From contig JAUIEH010000136.1 of assembly GCA_030428405.1 (NCBI GenBank), positions 1 to 7,047 on the forward strand: a stretch of 7,047 nt of DNA. The letters are read 5' to 3'. The notes beneath the pieces were generated by a model. The model was given only the letters and a program-made list of their open reading frames with translations, was not told the DNA's origin and searched no databases. Origin of the DNA: Alphaproteobacteria bacterium. Its GTDB lineage: Bacteria; Pseudomonadota; Alphaproteobacteria; Caulobacterales; Maricaulaceae. Positions 1-5,512 of the stretch are shown here, in pieces. Within the stretch, counting starts at the first letter, position 1. Each line of letters begins with the position of its first letter. The translations under genes and the position numbers were made by a program.

Positions 1-31
1 GGGCGCGCGCGATCAAGGTGTCGTTGCTCAT
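1..31 (-). CDS. Possible N-terminal fragment of a divergent gene leaving the window
   Basis: On the minus strand an ATG at 31-29 opens a frame that stays open to the window edge and would read MSNDTLIARA. Its codons end almost entirely in G or C, as in the other native genes here. An alternative in-frame ATG lies at 46-44. No clear Shine-Dalgarno sequence precedes either one. If real, the gene is transcribed divergently from the AraC-type regulator and shares its upstream region, a common arrangement for a regulator and its target. Ten codons are too few to name a product, and the call could be chance. Confidence 0.3.
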   Translation of the reverse strand, partial: MSNDTLIARA

Positions 32-88
32 GGCTTTGACAGACATCGCGCATTTCGCGGCGAATTTCAGCCCCGCGCGACGCGATGT

Positions 89-107
89 GCAGCGCGTGAT
101 GCGCTGC
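89..107. promoter_or_regulatory. 19-bp perfect inverted repeat upstream of the AraC-type gene
   Basis: GCAGCGC (89-95) and GCGCTGC (101-107) are perfect inverted copies separated by the five bases GTGAT. The element lies 16 bp before the GTG at 124 and 43 bp before the ATG at 151. It could be a dimer-binding operator for autoregulation or for the possible divergent gene, or a small hairpin in the leader RNA. In GC-rich DNA a 7-bp arm can arise by chance, so function is inferred from position only. Confidence 0.35.
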
Positions 108-123
108 GGAGCGCATTGACGCT

Positions 124-1188
124 GTGCGCGCCGGTTCGGAATGTCCGCCTATGGAAGCCTTGGCGTTTTTCGAGATAATGCTGCGCGGAGGTTCCGCAGC
201 GATTGCGCTCTTGGCCGCAATACTTAGCGCGCGCGCGAAACGCGGCTTTGGCGTGGAGCGGCTTGGCGCTCTGTTTTTGTTCGGCACGGCGGCTTACGCG
301 CTCGTTTCCTCGCCCGGATATGGCGACCACTACGCCATACTGCGCTGGCCGCTGATATTTCTCGCCACGCTGAATTCAGTCTTCTTCTGGTGGTTCGCCA
401 CGGCGTTGTTCGACGATGCGTTCAAATGGCGAAGCTGGCGTTTCGCGCCGCTCGGCGTCGTCATCGGATTATTCGCGATGCGCCGCTTCGATATTCTCGC
501 AGAGCCGAGCGCGCTGATTCATCAAGGCGTCGTGATCGCCTTGCTGGTGCATGTCCTCTGGCTCGCGCTCGCGCATCGCCGCGATGACTTGTCGGAGCGG
601 CGGCGCGCCTTTCGCCTGGTCTTCGCCGGACTGGCCGGCGCGCTTGGCTTGTCGTTCGAGCTTGGCGACCTGCTCACCCGCGCTGGCGCGCCGATGGACG
701 TATTGACGTTGCTTCATGCCGCGGCGCTGTTTGCGCTGGTCTTCGGATTGTCGGCCTGGGCGCTCTCGCCGCTGAACGTCATGGAGCGCACGGCTTCGCC
801 GCGCGCCGCCGATGAGGCTGCGCCGCCGCGCCCTGAAGACCGCGCCGATCTCGATCGGTTGCGCGCGCTGCTCGACGACGGCGTTTATCGCGAAGAGGCC
901 ATGAGCATCGGCCGGCTCGCCGCGCGCCTCGATATGCCCGAGCATCGGTTGCGCAAGCTGATCAATCAGGGCCTGGGCTTTCGCAATTTCAGCGCCTTTC
1001 TCAACGCCCGCCGGATTGCGGATGCGCAGATCATGCTCGCCGACGCCGATCAGGCCCGCCGACAGATCACGCAGATCGCGCTCGATCTTGGCTATGGCTC
1101 CTTGGGGCCGTTCAACCGCGCTTTCAAAGCGGCGACCGGGCGCACGCCGACGGAATATCGCCGCGCAGCGCTTTCAGGCGGCGAGTAA
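124..1188 (+). CDS. Membrane-anchored AraC/XylS-family transcriptional regulator
   Basis: This 354-residue protein joins a hydrophobic N-terminal half to a C-terminal AraC-type DNA-binding domain. About seven membrane-spanning stretches are visible, near residues 16-35, 44-62, 74-96, 107-119, 131-150, 163-184 and 192-214. A charged proline/alanine linker follows (about 220-240). The DNA-binding part has two helix-turn-helix units, one starting at SIGRLAARLDMPEHRLRKLI (261-280) and one at about 313-335. It ends in the family signature GYGSLGPFNRAF...GRTPTEYR (323-346). Soluble AraC proteins bind a ligand in an N-terminal cupin-like domain; here that is replaced by a membrane domain. It probably acts as a one-component sensor that binds DNA from the inner membrane. 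The start is uncertain: GTG at 124 or ATG at 151 (residue 10), neither with a strong ribosome site. The gene just downstream, with a repeat array between them, is the likely target. The DNA-binding family is sure; ligand and target are inferred. Confidence 0.9.
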   Translation: MRAGSECPPMEALAFFEIMLRGGSAAIALLAAILSARAKRGFGVERLGALFLFGTAAYALVSSPGYGDHYAILRWPLIFLATLNSVFFWWFATALFDDAFKWRSWRFAPLGVVIGLFAMRRFDILAEPSALIHQGVVIALLVHVLWLALAHRRDDLSERRRAFRLVFAGLAGALGLSFELGDLLTRAGAPMDVLTLLHAAALFALVFGLSAWALSPLNVMERTASPRAADEAAPPRPEDRADLDRLRALLDDGVYREEAMSIGRLAARLDMPEHRLRKLINQGLGFRNFSAFLNARRIADAQIMLADADQARRQITQIALDLGYGSLGPFNRAFKAATGRTPTEYRRAALSGGE

Positions 1189-1204
1189 ACCGATGGCTGA
1201 GACT

Positions 1205-1264
1205 CGCCGATTTCGAAAAATGCGCGCCGATTTCTGAAATCCCGCGCTGATTTCAAACGCGGCG
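1205..1264 (+). repeat. Three tandem 20-bp repeats, candidate AraC-type operator
   Basis: CGCCGATTTC occurs at 1205-1214 and 1225-1234, and CGCTGATTTC at 1245-1254, so the register is exactly 20 bp across three units. The bases after each core are purine-rich (GAAA, TGAAA, AAA). The middle unit contains a perfect inverted repeat, GATTTC-T-GAAATC (1229-1241). AraC-family proteins typically bind direct repeats about two helical turns apart on one DNA face, which matches this period. The array lies 17-76 bp after the regulator's stop and ends about 58 bp before the hydroxylase start. The repeats are seen directly; the operator role is inferred. Confidence 0.6.
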
Positions 1265-1307
1265 AGCGTGCGCGACGACGCGATGTCATGCCGGCCTCAT
1301 CCCGTTA

Positions 1308-1316
1308 AGAGGAGGT
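1308..1316 (+). promoter_or_regulatory. Strong ribosome binding site of the hydroxylase fusion gene
   Basis: AAGAGGAGGT contains the full GGAGG core at 1311-1315, seven bases before the ATG at 1323. This fixes the start of the hydroxylase fusion gene and suggests efficient translation. Confidence 0.8.
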
Positions 1317-1322
1317 CGGTCA

Positions 1323-2606
1323 ATGACAGACATGCAAGCGCTCGCCGAAGCGGCCGCACGAGCTTATCCAGCAATTCTGACGCATGATTTCCTGCGCTAT
1401 GTGATCGGCGCGGGCGGCGTGTTCTTGCTGGTCAACATGGCCGGTGCGCGCGCGCTCGCCGGCAGACGCATCAGAACGCGCAACATTTCCAAGGGCCAGA
1501 TCGTGCGCGAGGTGCTGGCGTCGATGCGCACGGTGTTGGTGTTTGCGTGCGTTGGATTTTGCATCTGGCTTGGCGGCGAACTCGGCGTTTTGCGTTTTTA
1601 CGAAGACCCGTCCGAATATGGCTGGGCCTGGTTCGCCGTCTCAGTCATTGCGCTGATCGTCCTGCATGACGCCTGGTTTTATTGGACCCATCGCCTGATC
1701 CACCATCCGCGCGTGTTTCGCAGACTGCACCGCACGCATCACCGGTCGCACAATCCCACGCCTTTCACGTCTTATTCCTTCGACGTCGGCGAAGCCGCGC
1801 TCAACGCCGTCTTCCTGCTGCTGGCGGGCGCCGTGATGCCGGTCTCGCTGCTCGCCTCGCTCATTTTCGTCATTCATATGATGATCCGGAACGCGGTCGG
1901 TCATTGCGGCTATGAGCTGTTTCCGCGCACCAAGTCCGGCCGTCCGCTGTTCGACTGGATGACGACGACCACGCATCACGACCTCCACCACGCCGAAGCC
2001 GGCTGGAATTACGGCCTCTATTTCACGTGGTGGGACCGCTGGATGGGCACCGAGCACCCGGAATATCTCGCGCGCTTTGCGCAATCGGTCCGCCAGCCGG
2101 CGCTTGCGCAAAAGCGTTCCAACTCGTCTGCGCGCGCCGGCGCAACCACGCTGATATTGGCGGTGACCGCCGCCGCCATCGGCGTGGGCGCGGACCGGGC
2201 TGGCGCTCAAGACCAGGCCGCAGCGCAGGCATTCGCGGCGATCGAAGGCGAGTGGGCGACGCAGGGCTATAGCGCCGTCGTCCGCCTTGATGCGTGCGCC
2301 GAGGATGCAGGCGCGCTTTGCGGCGAATTGCTTTGGACGTGGGAGCCGATCGCGGAGACGGCGCCGGACGCGCAGATGATCTGGGGCGCACGCTTCATTG
2401 ACGGCGTCTGGCGCGGCGGCCATTTGCGCGACCCTTTCGAGAACCGCGTCTATCGCGGCGAACTGCGTCAGGTTTCTTCCGATATGCTCGAGCTGGAAGG
2501 CTGCGCCTTGGTGTTCTGCCGGACGCAGATCTGGCGGCGATTGTCGAGCCTGCCGCATGTGACGGGGTCGTTCGCGATGCGCGAAGCGCAGACGCCCGAC
2601 CAATAG
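1323..2606 (+). CDS. Sterol desaturase/fatty-acid hydroxylase fused to a C-terminal DUF2147 domain
   Basis: The 427-residue protein has two parts. Residues 1 to about 255 form a membrane di-iron oxygenase of the fatty-acid hydroxylase superfamily (PF04116 type), with helices near 24-40, 70-88, 100-115, 158-170 and 172-188. All three histidine boxes are present: H123RLIH127 (HX3H), H136RTHH140 (HX2HH) and H219DLHH223 (HX2HH), plus H194. Such enzymes use O2 and an electron donor to hydroxylate or desaturate lipids, sterols or carotenoids at the cytosolic membrane face. After a basic stretch (KRSNSSAR) comes a hydrophobic segment, about 273-290, ending in AGAQ, much like a signal peptide. Residues about 305-406 then match DUF2147: GEW...CGELLW...WRGGHLRDPFENRVYRGEL...CRTQIWRR. 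DUF2147 proteins are normally separate secreted proteins, so this domain should lie in the periplasm. C325/C333 and C394/C399 could form disulfides. The frame is continuous with no sign of a sequencing break. The substrate is unknown. Confidence 0.9.
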   Translation: MTDMQALAEAAARAYPAILTHDFLRYVIGAGGVFLLVNMAGARALAGRRIRTRNISKGQIVREVLASMRTVLVFACVGFCIWLGGELGVLRFYEDPSEYGWAWFAVSVIALIVLHDAWFYWTHRLIHHPRVFRRLHRTHHRSHNPTPFTSYSFDVGEAALNAVFLLLAGAVMPVSLLASLIFVIHMMIRNAVGHCGYELFPRTKSGRPLFDWMTTTTHHDLHHAEAGWNYGLYFTWWDRWMGTEHPEYLARFAQSVRQPALAQKRSNSSARAGATTLILAVTAAAIGVGADRAGAQDQAAAQAFAAIEGEWATQGYSAVVRLDACAEDAGALCGELLWTWEPIAETAPDAQMIWGARFIDGVWRGGHLRDPFENRVYRGELRQVSSDMLELEGCALVFCRTQIWRRLSSLPHVTGSFAMREAQTPDQ

Positions 2607-2640
2607 CCGGACGCGTGCTCGCCGCGCCTGCAATTCACGC

Positions 2641-2693
2641 TTCGCGAAATGACATGCACCGTAATTCGCGAAGTAAAATCGTCACTTGGCGAA
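2641..2693. promoter_or_regulatory. Repeated TTCGCGAA palindromes, candidate operator/promoter region
   Basis: The self-complementary octamer TTCGCGAA occurs at 2641-2648 and again at 2665-2672. A one-mismatch copy, TTGGCGAA, is at 2686-2693. Start-to-start distances are 24 and 21 bp. The stretch between them is locally AT-richer than its surroundings (for example AAGTAAAATC at 2671-2680), as promoters in GC-rich genomes often are. It sits in the 176-bp gap between the hydroxylase fusion and the DUF2306 gene, so the two downstream genes may have their own regulated promoter. The binding protein is unknown. Confidence 0.45.
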
Positions 2694-2766
2694 AGCGGGC
2701 GCGCATTGCTCGAAGGCCTGCGCCAACCTCCCTTCAACGCCGCAGCGAATGGCCGTCGCGGCGATG

Positions 2767-2774
2767 AAGGGAGG
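2767..2774 (+). promoter_or_regulatory. Ribosome binding site that selects the GTG start at 2783
   Basis: AAGGGAGG lies eight bases before the GTG at 2783. It supports that non-ATG codon as the true start of the DUF2306 gene. Confidence 0.75.
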
Positions 2775-2782
2775 ACGCAAGC

Positions 2783-3175
2783 GTGGACATCGCACCAATT
2801 CTCGCCGCGCCGTTCGTCATTCAGCTCCACCTCGCCACAGCGCTCGGCGCGCTGGCGCTCGGCGGCGTGCAAGTCGCCGGCGTTCGCCTTGGCCGAACGA
2901 CGCATCGCGTGCTTGGCTGGGCGTTCGTCGTGCTGATTTCTATCACGACCGTGGCGGCGTTTTTTATTCGCCGGCCCGACGGCGGCTTCAGCATCATTCA
3001 TATCTTCGTGCCGATCACGATCCTCGGCGTGTCGACCGCGATGATCTCGATCCTGCGCGGCGATGTGCGCCGGCACCGCTCAGGCATGCGCTGGTTCTAT
3101 TTCAGCGGCCTCTGCGTGGCCGGCGCGCTCGCCTTCCTTCCGCACCGCGTCCTCTACGTCGCTTTGTTCAGCTGA
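2783..3175 (+). CDS. DUF2306 family four-helix inner-membrane protein
   Basis: This 130-residue integral membrane protein starts at GTG behind a good ribosome site. Four hydrophobic segments are visible (about 9-34, 43-62, 70-91 and 105-125). They are joined by conserved polar motifs typical of DUF2306: THRVLGW (40-46), GGFSIIHIF (67-75), RGDVRRHRSGM (92-102) and the closing FLPHRVL (118-124). Five histidines (H16, H41, H73, H98, H121) lie within or at the edges of helices and could bind a cofactor such as haem or a metal. That is speculation, because the family has no established biochemical function that I can name. The 70-bp gap to the DUF2141 gene and the shared orientation suggest co-transcription. 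Confidence 0.8.
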   Translation: MDIAPILAAPFVIQLHLATALGALALGGVQVAGVRLGRTTHRVLGWAFVVLISITTVAAFFIRRPDGGFSIIHIFVPITILGVSTAMISILRGDVRRHRSGMRWFYFSGLCVAGALAFLPHRVLYVALFS

Positions 3176-3245
3176 GCGCGCGCACGCGGATCATTTCCCC
3201 AAAGGGCGGTCAACGGCCGCTCTCATCACTGAAAAGGAGACCCCC

Positions 3246-3683
3246 ATGACATGCATTCGGCTGGTCGCGAGCATCGCCACGCTCCTCGCAGCAACCCCGT
3301 TTGCGCTCTACGCGCAGGACGCCGTCGCGAGTGCGGACGTCGCCGTCACCGTCACCGGCATTGATCCGCAGGAGGGCGACGTCATGGTCGCGCTCTATGC
3401 AGATGAAGAAAGCTATTCCCGCTTTCAGCGCTTTGTTGGCGACATCGCTTCTGCTGACGCGGCCGAGGTGAGTTTCGAATTCACCGGCGTGCCGCCGGGC
3501 CGCTATGTCGTCGGCGCTGTCCACGACGTCGATGAGAACGGCCGGCTCAACTATGGCGAGATGGGTCCGACCGAAGACTATTGCTTCACAAATGACGCGC
3601 TTGGCGAGGGCGGACCGCCTGACTTCGCCGACGCTTCGATCGAGATCGAAGCGGGCGCGCAGGAAATCACGTTGAACTGCTGA
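3246..3683 (+). CDS. Secreted DUF2141 family protein
   Basis: The product is 145 residues with an N-terminal signal peptide (about 1-23, cleavage likely after LYA before QD), so it should be exported to the periplasm. The mature part resembles DUF2141 (PF09912) proteins, which fold as a small beta domain: GDVMVALYADEESY (44-57), FTGVPPGRYVVGAVHDVDENGRLN (79-102, shown in pieces in the family as PPG-Y, HD and NG) and PTEDYCFTNDALGEGGPPDF (108-127). The usual tyrosine-glycine-phenylalanine-serine segment is here YCFT, placing a cysteine at 112; a second cysteine is the last residue. The start at 3246 is chosen because AAAGGAG stands just upstream (about 3232-3239) and because it begins the signal peptide. 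The open frame extends further back, but that part overlaps the DUF2306 gene and reads as shadow coding. The function is unknown, and there is no catalytic motif. Confidence 0.85.
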   Translation: MTCIRLVASIATLLAATPFALYAQDAVASADVAVTVTGIDPQEGDVMVALYADEESYSRFQRFVGDIASADAAEVSFEFTGVPPGRYVVGAVHDVDENGRLNYGEMGPTEDYCFTNDALGEGGPPDFADASIEIEAGAQEITLNC

Positions 3684-3709
3684 TCCTTCCGGCGCTGACC
3701 GGCATGTGC

Positions 3710-3739
3710 AAGCGGCGGAGCGCAAGCTCCGCCGCTTTT
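3710..3739 (+). terminator. Rho-independent terminator after the DUF2141 gene
   Basis: A perfect 12-bp stem, AAGCGGCGGAGC (3710-3721) paired with GCTCCGCCGCTT (3726-3737), encloses the tetraloop GCAA, a stable GNRA-type loop. Two further T residues follow. It lies 27 bp after the DUF2141 stop and closes the upstream module. The T run is short, but the stem is very strong. Confidence 0.85.
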
Positions 3740-3788
3740 GCCTGCGCCATGTTGTCCGCAACGCGTTGGCCTATTGACCGGCTGCGCA

Positions 3789-3829
3789 CTCGACAAGCGG
3801 GAGCCGGGCGCGTTACCGCGTCTGTCGAG
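3789..3829. promoter_or_regulatory. Inverted repeat upstream of the MFS gene
   Basis: CTCGACA (3789-3795) and TGTCGAG (3823-3829) are perfect inverted copies with 27 bp between them, ending 45 bp before the MFS start. The position after a terminator and before the next gene fits an operator or leader structure. The spacing is long for a single dimer site, and no promoter boxes could be assigned with confidence. Confidence 0.3.
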
Positions 3830-3874
3830 CGGCGCGTCGTTCGGCCGCCGTTATAGAAGCGGAGCGCGCAGCGC

Positions 3875-5443
3875 ATGACCTATACCCGCAATCTGTTCGC
3901 CGTGATGCTGTCTTTGACCTTGATGCAGGTCGGGGCGGGCGCGCTCGCTGTGGCCGTGCCGTTGGCGTTGAGCGGTTCCGGCGCGAGCGCCATTGCGGTC
4001 GGCATGGTGGCGGCGTTCTATGCGTTCGGCTTCGTGGCCGGTGCGCAGTTTGCGCCGCGCTTCATCCGCTCCATGGGGCATATTCGCTGTTTCGCCGCGG
4101 CTGCAGCGCTCGCCGCCGTGCTCGCGCTTGCGCTGCGTCTGGACGATGCGAGCCTGTCCTGGTCCGTCATGCGCTTCGCCATGGGCGCCTGCGTGGCGAC
4201 GCTGTTGACTGCAGGCGAGTCCTGGATCGCCGACGCAGCCCCGCGCGAGGCGCGCGGCGGGCTTCTCGGCGTTTATCACGTCATCGCCAAGCTGGGTCTC
4301 ATCCTCGGACCGTTCCTCATTGCAGGCGTCGCGTCAGGAAGCTCGGAAGCGCTGATGATCGCGGCCGCCATGTTCGCGCTCTGCCTCATTCCCATCGCGG
4401 CCACCCGCAAGGCCCAACCCGCGCCGCCCTCGACTGAGCCGTTCGGACCGCGCCGGCTCGCACAGGCGGCCCCCGCGGCCGTTATCGCAGCGCTCATGGC
4501 GGGCCTGATCAACGGCGCGGTGACGCAGCTTGCGCCGATCTATGCCGGCCGCCTCAACGACGCCGCTCCGCTGGCGGCAGCGGCTGCGTTCAATGCAGCG
4601 ATCATGTTCGGCGGCGTCTTATCGCAATGGCCGGCCGGCTGGCTGTCGGACAAGCTCGACCGGCGTTACGTCGTGGCCGGATTGGCCGGCGTCTCCGCGC
4701 TCGCCGCGATCGCCTTGGCGCTGACGCCCGCGAACGCGCCGGAATGGCTCGTGATCTTTTTCGGCTTCGTCTGGGGCGTGGGCGCGATGTCCTATTACGG
4801 CGTCGCGGTCGCGCACGCCGCCGACCGCGCAGCCCCGGGCGTCACCGCGCAGATGATGTCGGGTCTGCTTCTGGTCTGGGCGATCGGCAGCGTCATCGGT
4901 CCGATCATCGGCGGCGCCGTCATGGTCACGCCAATCGGAGCGCCGGCGCTTTTCTGGTACGCAGCGTTGGGCGGGTTCACGCTTCTGGGCGCGATGTTCC
5001 TGCGCACGCGCATCCATGAAGCCACGGCGGAGGGCGAGAAGGATCCATACGCCTCGGTGCTCGCAACCTCGACGGCGGCGGCGGCGCTTGATCCGCGCGT
5101 ACTCGACGACGAGGCCGACGCAATCCCCACCGCGCCGCATGCGCCCGTAGCGCCGGACATTGAGTCTCCGTCGACGGAAGAACCGGTCGCGGACAGCGCG
5201 CCGGTCGTTGAGCCTGAACCTGAGCCTGAGCCGGCGCTCGAGCCTGAGGTTCAATCTGCACCAGAGCCGGAGACTGAACCGCCCGCCGCAGATGTTGAAC
5301 CCGATCCGGAGCCCGAACCGCCGGCTGTTGACGACGCGAGCGAAGGCGCCGAAGCCGACGCGACGGAGTCGAACGATGACACGCCGTCTGAGCTTTCAGA
5401 CGGCGACGAGAATGATGGTGGGGGTGGCGATAAGACCCCTTGA
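3875..5443 (+). CDS. MFS transporter, YcaD-like, with a long acidic proline-rich C-terminal tail
   Basis: The protein has 522 residues. Residues 1 to about 380 form a typical 12-helix major facilitator transporter in the inner membrane, with a central linker near 178-195. The segment LLTAGESWIADAAP (110-123), the following RGGLLGVYHVIAKLGLILGP (127-146) and the cytoplasmic-loop motif GWLSDKLDRR (255-264) resemble the YcaD group of putative drug or metabolite exporters; the substrate is unknown. About 140 extra residues follow. From 380 to 435 they are alanine- and aspartate-rich. At 446-482 they form a Glu-Pro repeat tract (EPEPEPEPALEPE and similar). From about 486 to 520 they are rich in Asp, Glu, Ser and Gly. 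Family members usually stop near 400 residues, so this tail is unusual and probably disordered. AAGCGGAG (3857-3864) is an acceptable ribosome site about ten bases before the ATG. The gene follows a terminator, so it is likely transcribed alone. Confidence 0.88.
   Translation: MTYTRNLFAVMLSLTLMQVGAGALAVAVPLALSGSGASAIAVGMVAAFYAFGFVAGAQFAPRFIRSMGHIRCFAAAAALAAVLALALRLDDASLSWSVMRFAMGACVATLLTAGESWIADAAPREARGGLLGVYHVIAKLGLILGPFLIAGVASGSSEALMIAAAMFALCLIPIAATRKAQPAPPSTEPFGPRRLAQAAPAAVIAALMAGLINGAVTQLAPIYAGRLNDAAPLAAAAAFNAAIMFGGVLSQWPAGWLSDKLDRRYVVAGLAGVSALAAIALALTPANAPEWLVIFFGFVWGVGAMSYYGVAVAHAADRAAPGVTAQMMSGLLLVWAIGSVIGPIIGGAVMVTPIGAPALFWYAALGGFTLLGAMFLRTRIHEATAEGEKDPYASVLATSTAAAALDPRVLDDEADAIPTAPHAPVAPDIESPSTEEPVADSAPVVEPEPEPEPALEPEVQSAPEPETEPPAADVEPDPEPEPPAVDDASEGAEADATESNDDTPSELSDGDENDGGGGDKTP
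5209..5320 (+). repeat. Degenerate GAGCCTGAR coding repeat (Glu-Pro tract)
   Basis: Hexamer-type units such as GAGCCTGAACCTGAGCCT repeat imperfectly through this part of the MFS gene and encode the alternating Glu-Pro stretch of its tail. Such tracts can change length by slippage or recombination. The codons vary (GAG/GAA and CCT/CCG), so it is not a freshly expanded perfect repeat. Confidence 0.6.
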
Positions 5444-5473
5444 TCTCAAAAGTTGAGTCAGACCTAATGTTGC

Positions 5474-5502
5474 TTGAAACTAGCTAGTCGTCGCGGTTTA
5501 AG
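5474..5502 (+). promoter_or_regulatory. Possible sigma-70-type promoter of the SIR2-like gene
   Basis: TTGAAA (5474-5479) and TTTAAG (5497-5502) are separated by 17 bp and match the -35 and -10 consensus at five and four of six positions. A start point near 5509 would give an almost leaderless mRNA for the TTG at 5513 and would leave out the ribosome site at 5504-5510. The promoter and that translation start therefore fit poorly together, and this call is tentative. Confidence 0.25.
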
Positions 5503-5512
5503 TAGGTGGATT

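Noticed and set aside
75..1286. A shared promoter block GCGCGAC...GCGATGT upstream of the AraC-type gene (75-88) and of the hydroxylase gene (1270-1286)
   Set aside because: The copies differ by a 3-base insertion, and their distance to the nearby ATTTC motif differs (17 versus 29 bp). Such GC-rich strings can recur by chance.
1641..2633. A 330-codon open frame on the minus strand opposite the hydroxylase fusion gene
   Set aside because: It is antisense to a gene with intact histidine boxes, is arginine-rich without recognisable domains, and has no ribosome site. Long shadow frames are expected in GC-rich DNA.
3063..3245. An N-terminal extension of the DUF2141 gene back into the DUF2306 gene
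   Set aside because: The extension overlaps the DUF2306 coding region in another frame. The ATG at 3246 has a good ribosome site and begins a proper signal peptide.
4619..5254. A 211-codon minus-strand frame opposite the MFS gene
   Set aside because: Its product is extremely arginine-rich, as produced by reading GC-rich coding sequence on the wrong strand, and it overlaps clear transmembrane coding sequence.
5445..5457. CTCAA-AAG-TTGAG as a terminator after the MFS gene
   Set aside because: The 5-bp stem is weak and AT-rich and has no T run after it. GGGGT/ACCCC just upstream is equally short and lies within the coding sequence.
1201..5459. GANTC sites at 1201-1205 and 5455-5459 as CcrM/GcrA-type cell-cycle regulatory sites
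   Set aside because: Only single sites are seen near promoters, and nothing in the window shows that the host uses this methylation system.
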